Source: Thermohalobaculum sp050331335
GTDB taxonomy: Bacteria; Pseudomonadota; Alphaproteobacteria; Rhodobacterales; Rhodobacteraceae
Assembly (NCBI GenBank): GCA_050331335.1
Contig: JBHJGY010000110.1
Location: 1-15,780 of the forward strand
Direction of reading: 5' to 3'
DNA: 15,780 nucleotides
The notes below the pieces were generated by a model, which made no database searches, was not told where the DNA came from, and saw only the letters and a list, made by a program, of their open reading frames with translations. Both the position numbers and the translations under genes were made by a program. Below, piece by piece: positions 13,003-15,780 of this stretch (positions are counted from its first letter, which is position 1; each line of letters starts with the position of its first letter).

Positions 13003-14211
13003 ATGACCGACCACGCACTGACCCTCAATGCAGGCTCCTCCTCGATCAAATTCGGCCTTTTCGAACTGGGCGCCGCCGCCGATGGCGGCCCCGAGGAGCG
13101 CGCCTCCGGGCTCGTCGAGCGCATCGGCGGGCAGGCCCATATCAAAGCGAAATCTGTCGCCGGCAAGCGCATCGCCGACCGGGACCTAAGCCCCGAGGAG
13201 AGTGCGGGCCATGGACCTGCGCTCAAGGCTGTGCTCGGGCTTCTGGAGGAGACCTTTCCAGGCCGCGAGATCGGTGTCGTCGGCCACCGTGTGGTCCATG
13301 GCGGGCCGATCTTCGGCGCCCCGGTCGCCGTCACCGAGCAAGTGATGAGCGATCTTACCAATCTCGAGCCCTTCGCGCCGCTGCACCAGCCGCATAACCT
13401 CGCCGGCATCCGCGCGGCCCAAGAGGCATTCCCGAAGGCGCTTCAGGTCGCTTGCTTCGACACAGCCTTCCACCGCAACCACCCTTGGGTCAACGACACC
13501 TTCGCCCTGCCGCGGCGCTACTACGACAAAGGCGTCCGCCGCTACGGCTTCCACGGCCTCTCCTACGACTATATCGCCGGCCGACTGGCGGAGATCGCCC
13601 CCCAAATCCATGCCGGCCGCGTCGTCGTCGCCCATCTGGGGAACGGCGCCTCCATGTGCGGGATGCTCGGCGGTCGCTCGATCGGCTCGACCATGGGCTT
13701 CACCGCGCTCGACGGCCTGCCGATGGGCACCCGCTGCGGTCAACTCGACCCGGGCGTGATCCTCTATCTGATCCAACAAGAGGGGTTGAGCGCAGACGAC
13801 ATCTCAGACCTTCTCTACAAAGAGTCCGGCCTGCTCGGGCTCTCTGGGCTTTCCAACGACATGCGCACCCTTGAAGCCGCCGATACGCCGGAAGCGGCCG
13901 AGGCCATAGACTATTTTGTCTTCCGGGTGCAGCGGGAGCTCGGCGCCTTGGCCGCCGTCCTGGGCGGGCTCGATGCGCTCATCTTCGCCGGCGGGATCGG
14001 CGAGAACTCGCGGACCATCCGCCACCGGGTTTGCCAAACCCTCGACTGGCTCGGCATCGAGCTCGACCGCACCCGCAACGAGGCCAACGAGATGATCATC
14101 TCCACCGACCTCTCCCGCGCCCGCGTCATGGTGATCGAGACCGATGAGGAAGTGGTCATCGCCCGCGCGGCCGCGCGCCTGCTGAGCGCTGAGACGGAGG
14201 CTGCCCAATGA
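13003..14211 (+). CDS. ackA: Acetate/propionate (butyrate) kinase family protein
   Basis: A 402-residue acetate-kinase family enzyme, interconverting acyl-phosphate plus ADP and free acid plus ATP. Residues matching the Methanosarcina thermophila enzyme are Asn9 (LNAGSSS), Arg96 (GHRVVHGG), His128, Asp153 (CFDTAFH), His184 (GFHG), His211 (HLGNGAS) and Arg244 (GTRCG), with the C-terminal GGIGENS motif. The second His of the usual HGTSH signature is Tyr188 (HGLSY). The same reading frame is open upstream to about 12625, but that part overlaps the previous gene and is not coding; the start at 13003 has its own ribosome binding site and homology. The stop overlaps the CoA-transferase A start (ATGA, 14208–14211). 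With the preceding transacylase it forms a substrate-level phosphorylation pair. Propionate or butyrate could be the true substrate. Confidence 0.93.
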   Translation: MTDHALTLNAGSSSIKFGLFELGAAADGGPEERASGLVERIGGQAHIKAKSVAGKRIADRDLSPEESAGHGPALKAVLGLLEETFPGREIGVVGHRVVHGGPIFGAPVAVTEQVMSDLTNLEPFAPLHQPHNLAGIRAAQEAFPKALQVACFDTAFHRNHPWVNDTFALPRRYYDKGVRRYGFHGLSYDYIAGRLAEIAPQIHAGRVVVAHLGNGASMCGMLGGRSIGSTMGFTALDGLPMGTRCGQLDPGVILYLIQQEGLSADDISDLLYKESGLLGLSGLSNDMRTLEAADTPEAAEAIDYFVFRVQRELGALAAVLGGLDALIFAGGIGENSRTIRHRVCQTLDWLGIELDRTRNEANEMIISTDLSRARVMVIETDEEVVIARAAARLLSAETEAAQ

Positions 14212-14861
14212 AAACCGCAATTAAAGCCGAGGACGCAGCGGCGCTCGTGCCCGACGGCGCGGTTGTGCTGATCGGCGGCTTCATGGGCGTAGGCTCGCCG
14301 CACCGCCTGATCGATGCGCTGGTCGCCCGCGGCGCCAAGGGCCTTACCGTGGTGGCCAACGATAACGCCAGGCCGGGCTATGGCATCGGTAAGTTGATCA
14401 CGGCGGGCTGCGTGGCCAAGACGATCACGTCCCATATCGGCCTCAACCCCGAAACCCAGAAGAAGATGATCTCTGGCGAAATCGAGGTCGAGCTCGTGCC
14501 CCAAGGCACGCTGGTCGAACGCATCCGTGCCGCTGGCGTGGGCCTCGGCGGGGTGCTGACCAAGACCGGTCTCGGCACGCCGGTGGAAGAGGGCAAGCAG
14601 ACCATCGAGGTGGGGGGCGCGCGCTATCTGGTGGAAGCGCCGATCCGGGGCGATGTGGCGCTGATCGCCGCCAAACACGCGGACTATGTCGGCAATCTCG
14701 ACTACTCGCTGACCGCCCACAACTTCAATCCGATCATGGCCATGGCGGCAGACTGCGTGATCGCCGAGCCGGAGAACATCGTCCCCGTCGGCATGATCAC
14801 GCCCGACGCGGTGAAGACCCCGGGCATCATCGTCGACCATTTGCTGGAAAGGGCCGCGTGA
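14208..14861 (+). CDS. 3-oxoacid CoA-transferase subunit A
   Basis: A 217-residue alpha subunit of a family I CoA-transferase (AtoD/ScoA/CtfA type). The N-terminus carries the signature around VLIGGFMGVGSPHRLIDAL (about residues 20–38). Later segments such as VELVPQGTLVERIRAAG and FYTKTG-like VLTKTGLGTPVEEGK match the family, and the length is typical. With subunit B it moves CoA between acetoacetate or another short-chain acid and succinyl-, acetyl- or butyryl-CoA. It overlaps ackA by 4 nt upstream and subunit B by a single base downstream (TGATG), giving tight stoichiometric coupling. The exact acid pair cannot be read from sequence. Classification is secure. Confidence 0.93.
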   Translation: MKTAIKAEDAAALVPDGAVVLIGGFMGVGSPHRLIDALVARGAKGLTVVANDNARPGYGIGKLITAGCVAKTITSHIGLNPETQKKMISGEIEVELVPQGTLVERIRAAGVGLGGVLTKTGLGTPVEEGKQTIEVGGARYLVEAPIRGDVALIAAKHADYVGNLDYSLTAHNFNPIMAMAADCVIAEPENIVPVGMITPDAVKTPGIIVDHLLERAA

Positions 14862-15646
14862 TGGATGCCCCCGTGCTCGACGCCAAGACCGTCATTGCCA
14901 AGCGCGTCGCCCAAGAGGTGAAGCCCGGCACGCTCGTCAATCTCGGCATCGGCCTGCCCTCGATGGTGGCCAACCATCTGGCGCCGGACGTCCATGTCTT
15001 CATCCAGGCGGAGAACGGGGAGATCGGCCGCGGCGCCCGCCCCCCAGAGGGCATGGAGGACCCGGATCTCACCGATGCCGGAGGCGGCTTTGTCTCCGCC
15101 GTGCCGGGGGCCGCCTCGATCGACAGCGCCATGAGCTTCGGCCTGATCCGCGGCGGGCATCTCGACATGACGGTGCTGGGCGGGCTGCAGGTCGACGCCC
15201 GCGGCTATCTCGCCAACTGGATGGTGCCGGGCAAAATGGTCCCCGGTATGGGCGGCGCGATGGACCTCGTGGCCGGCGCCAAGCGGGTGATCGTCGCGAT
15301 GGTGCACACCGCTAAGGGCAGCCCGAAGATCGTGCCGGAATGCACCCTGCCGCTGACCGCAATGCGCCGGGTTTCGCTCATTGTCACCGAGATGGCGGTG
15401 ATCGAGCCGACCGACGCCGGGCTCGTGCTGCGCGAGCGCGGCCCCGGGGTGAGCGTCGACGAAATCCGGGCTGCGACGAGTGCTGAACTTACAGTCGGCG
15501 GCGACATCAAAGAGATGACCCTCAGATGGAAGTCCCGGCCACGAGCGCGGTTGCCCAGCTCACCCGCGCGCTCGCCTTCGCCGCAGAGGCCCACGCCAAT
15601 CAACGCCGAAAGGGGGCCGCACAAGAGCCCTATATCAACCACTTGA
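14861..15646 (+). CDS. 3-oxoacid CoA-transferase subunit B, with out-of-frame-like C-terminal extension
   Basis: A beta subunit of family I CoA-transferase. NLGIGLPSMVANHL (27–40) and AENG with the catalytic Glu51, which forms the glutamyl-CoA intermediate, are present; the usual SENG is AENG here. The family normally ends soon after the DIKEMTL segment (~residue 220). This frame instead reads on for ~40 Arg/Pro/Ser-rich residues to 261, overlapping the next gene by 121 nt out of frame. The codon after DIKEMTLR is TGG (15527–15529). TGA there would end the protein at 222 residues and recreate the ATGA overlap seen at two other junctions. This is either a stop-loss mutation or a sequencing error. 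The start ATG at 14861 overlaps the subunit A stop; a GTG at 14858 is also possible. Confidence 0.88.
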   Translation: MDAPVLDAKTVIAKRVAQEVKPGTLVNLGIGLPSMVANHLAPDVHVFIQAENGEIGRGARPPEGMEDPDLTDAGGGFVSAVPGAASIDSAMSFGLIRGGHLDMTVLGGLQVDARGYLANWMVPGKMVPGMGGAMDLVAGAKRVIVAMVHTAKGSPKIVPECTLPLTAMRRVSLIVTEMAVIEPTDAGLVLRERGPGVSVDEIRAATSAELTVGGDIKEMTLRWKSRPRARLPSSPARSPSPQRPTPINAERGPHKSPISTT

Positions 15647-15780
15647 TCGAGGTGATGGACCTCGTCGCCCAGTCCACCGGCGGGGCGGACACCGAGCTGT
15701 TGATCGCCGCATTGATGCACGACGTGGTCGAAGACACGCCCGTCACCGAAGAGGTGCTCGCAGCGGCGTTCGGGACCCGG
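15526..15780 (+). CDS. HD-domain (p)ppGpp hydrolase-like protein (RelA/SpoT/MESH1 type), 5' part only
   Basis: The first 85 residues of a gene that runs off the window. The sequence matches the N-terminal HD hydrolase domain of RelA/SpoT homologues and small alarmone hydrolases: ALAFAAEAHANQRRKG, PYINHLIEV with His39, and ALMHDVVEDT with His65–Asp66 and Glu69–Asp70, which bind Mn and catalyse 3'-pyrophosphate removal from (p)ppGpp. The start is set at the ATG at 15526, which begins just before the domain; its ribosome binding site is weak (AGAG about 11 nt upstream), consistent with coupling to subunit B. It overlaps the extended subunit B frame by 121 nt. Whether it is a stand-alone hydrolase or a longer synthetase-bearing enzyme cannot be told from this fragment. 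Confidence 0.85.
   Translation, partial: MEVPATSAVAQLTRALAFAAEAHANQRRKGAAQEPYINHLIEVMDLVAQSTGGADTELLIAALMHDVVEDTPVTEEVLAAAFGTR

Noticed and set aside
13911..14840. A 309-codon minus-strand open frame opposite ackA and CoA-transferase A
   Set aside because: It crosses the junction of two coupled plus-strand genes and shows no domain; it is a shadow frame.

Overview
The window is GC-rich, densely coded bacterial chromosome. Gene content points to an alphaproteobacterium: a FabI paralogue next to a DUF3141 (PHA-synthase-like) gene, a MaoC–phosphotransacylase fusion and an acetate-kinase family gene is an arrangement known from Rhizobiales and related groups. No rRNA, tRNA, CRISPR array, insertion sequence or prophage gene is visible. 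No stretch longer than 300 bases lacks a gene. The first ~140 bases are homopolymer-rich and look like a poor contig end.

Left part (about 150–5060). A bidirectional terminator (157–184) is followed by a minus-strand CocE/NonD-type serine hydrolase (276–2282). Divergent from it, a plus-strand trio follows with short gaps: an APH-fold kinase (2359–3393), a GpdQ/CpdA-type metallophosphoesterase (3432–4241) and a short-chain dehydrogenase (4289–5056). A strong hairpin (5065–5105) with a duplicated right arm separates the trio from the convergent genes to its right.

Middle (5122–8327). Two minus-strand genes, a cytochrome P450 (6773–8170) and a Tat-exported oligopeptide-type substrate-binding protein (5122–6693), are probably co-transcribed. 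No permease or ATPase gene lies in the window. An 18-bp palindrome sits just upstream of the binding-protein start. The 157-bp divergent P450/fabI region holds two more inverted repeats.

Right part (8328–15780, end open). A tightly packed plus-strand operon runs fabI, DUF3141/PhaC-like protein, MaoC–phosphotransacylase fusion, acetate/butyrate-kinase family, CoA-transferase subunits A and B, and the start of an HD-type (p)ppGpp hydrolase-like gene. Most junctions overlap by a few bases, so translation is probably coupled. Together these enzymes could interconvert short-chain acyl/hydroxyacyl-CoA, acyl-phosphate and free acid with ATP recovery, connect this to acetoacetate/PHB metabolism through the CoA-transferase, and be tied to stringent-response signalling. 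That pathway is inference.

Points most worth a second look: the intact Cys–Asp–His triad in the DUF3141 protein; Asn in place of the catalytic Asp in the MaoC domain; Ala at the triclosan-contact position 93 of FabI; and an apparent stop-codon loss in CoA-transferase subunit B, explained by one A-to-G change at 15529 that would otherwise give the ATGA overlap used elsewhere in the operon.
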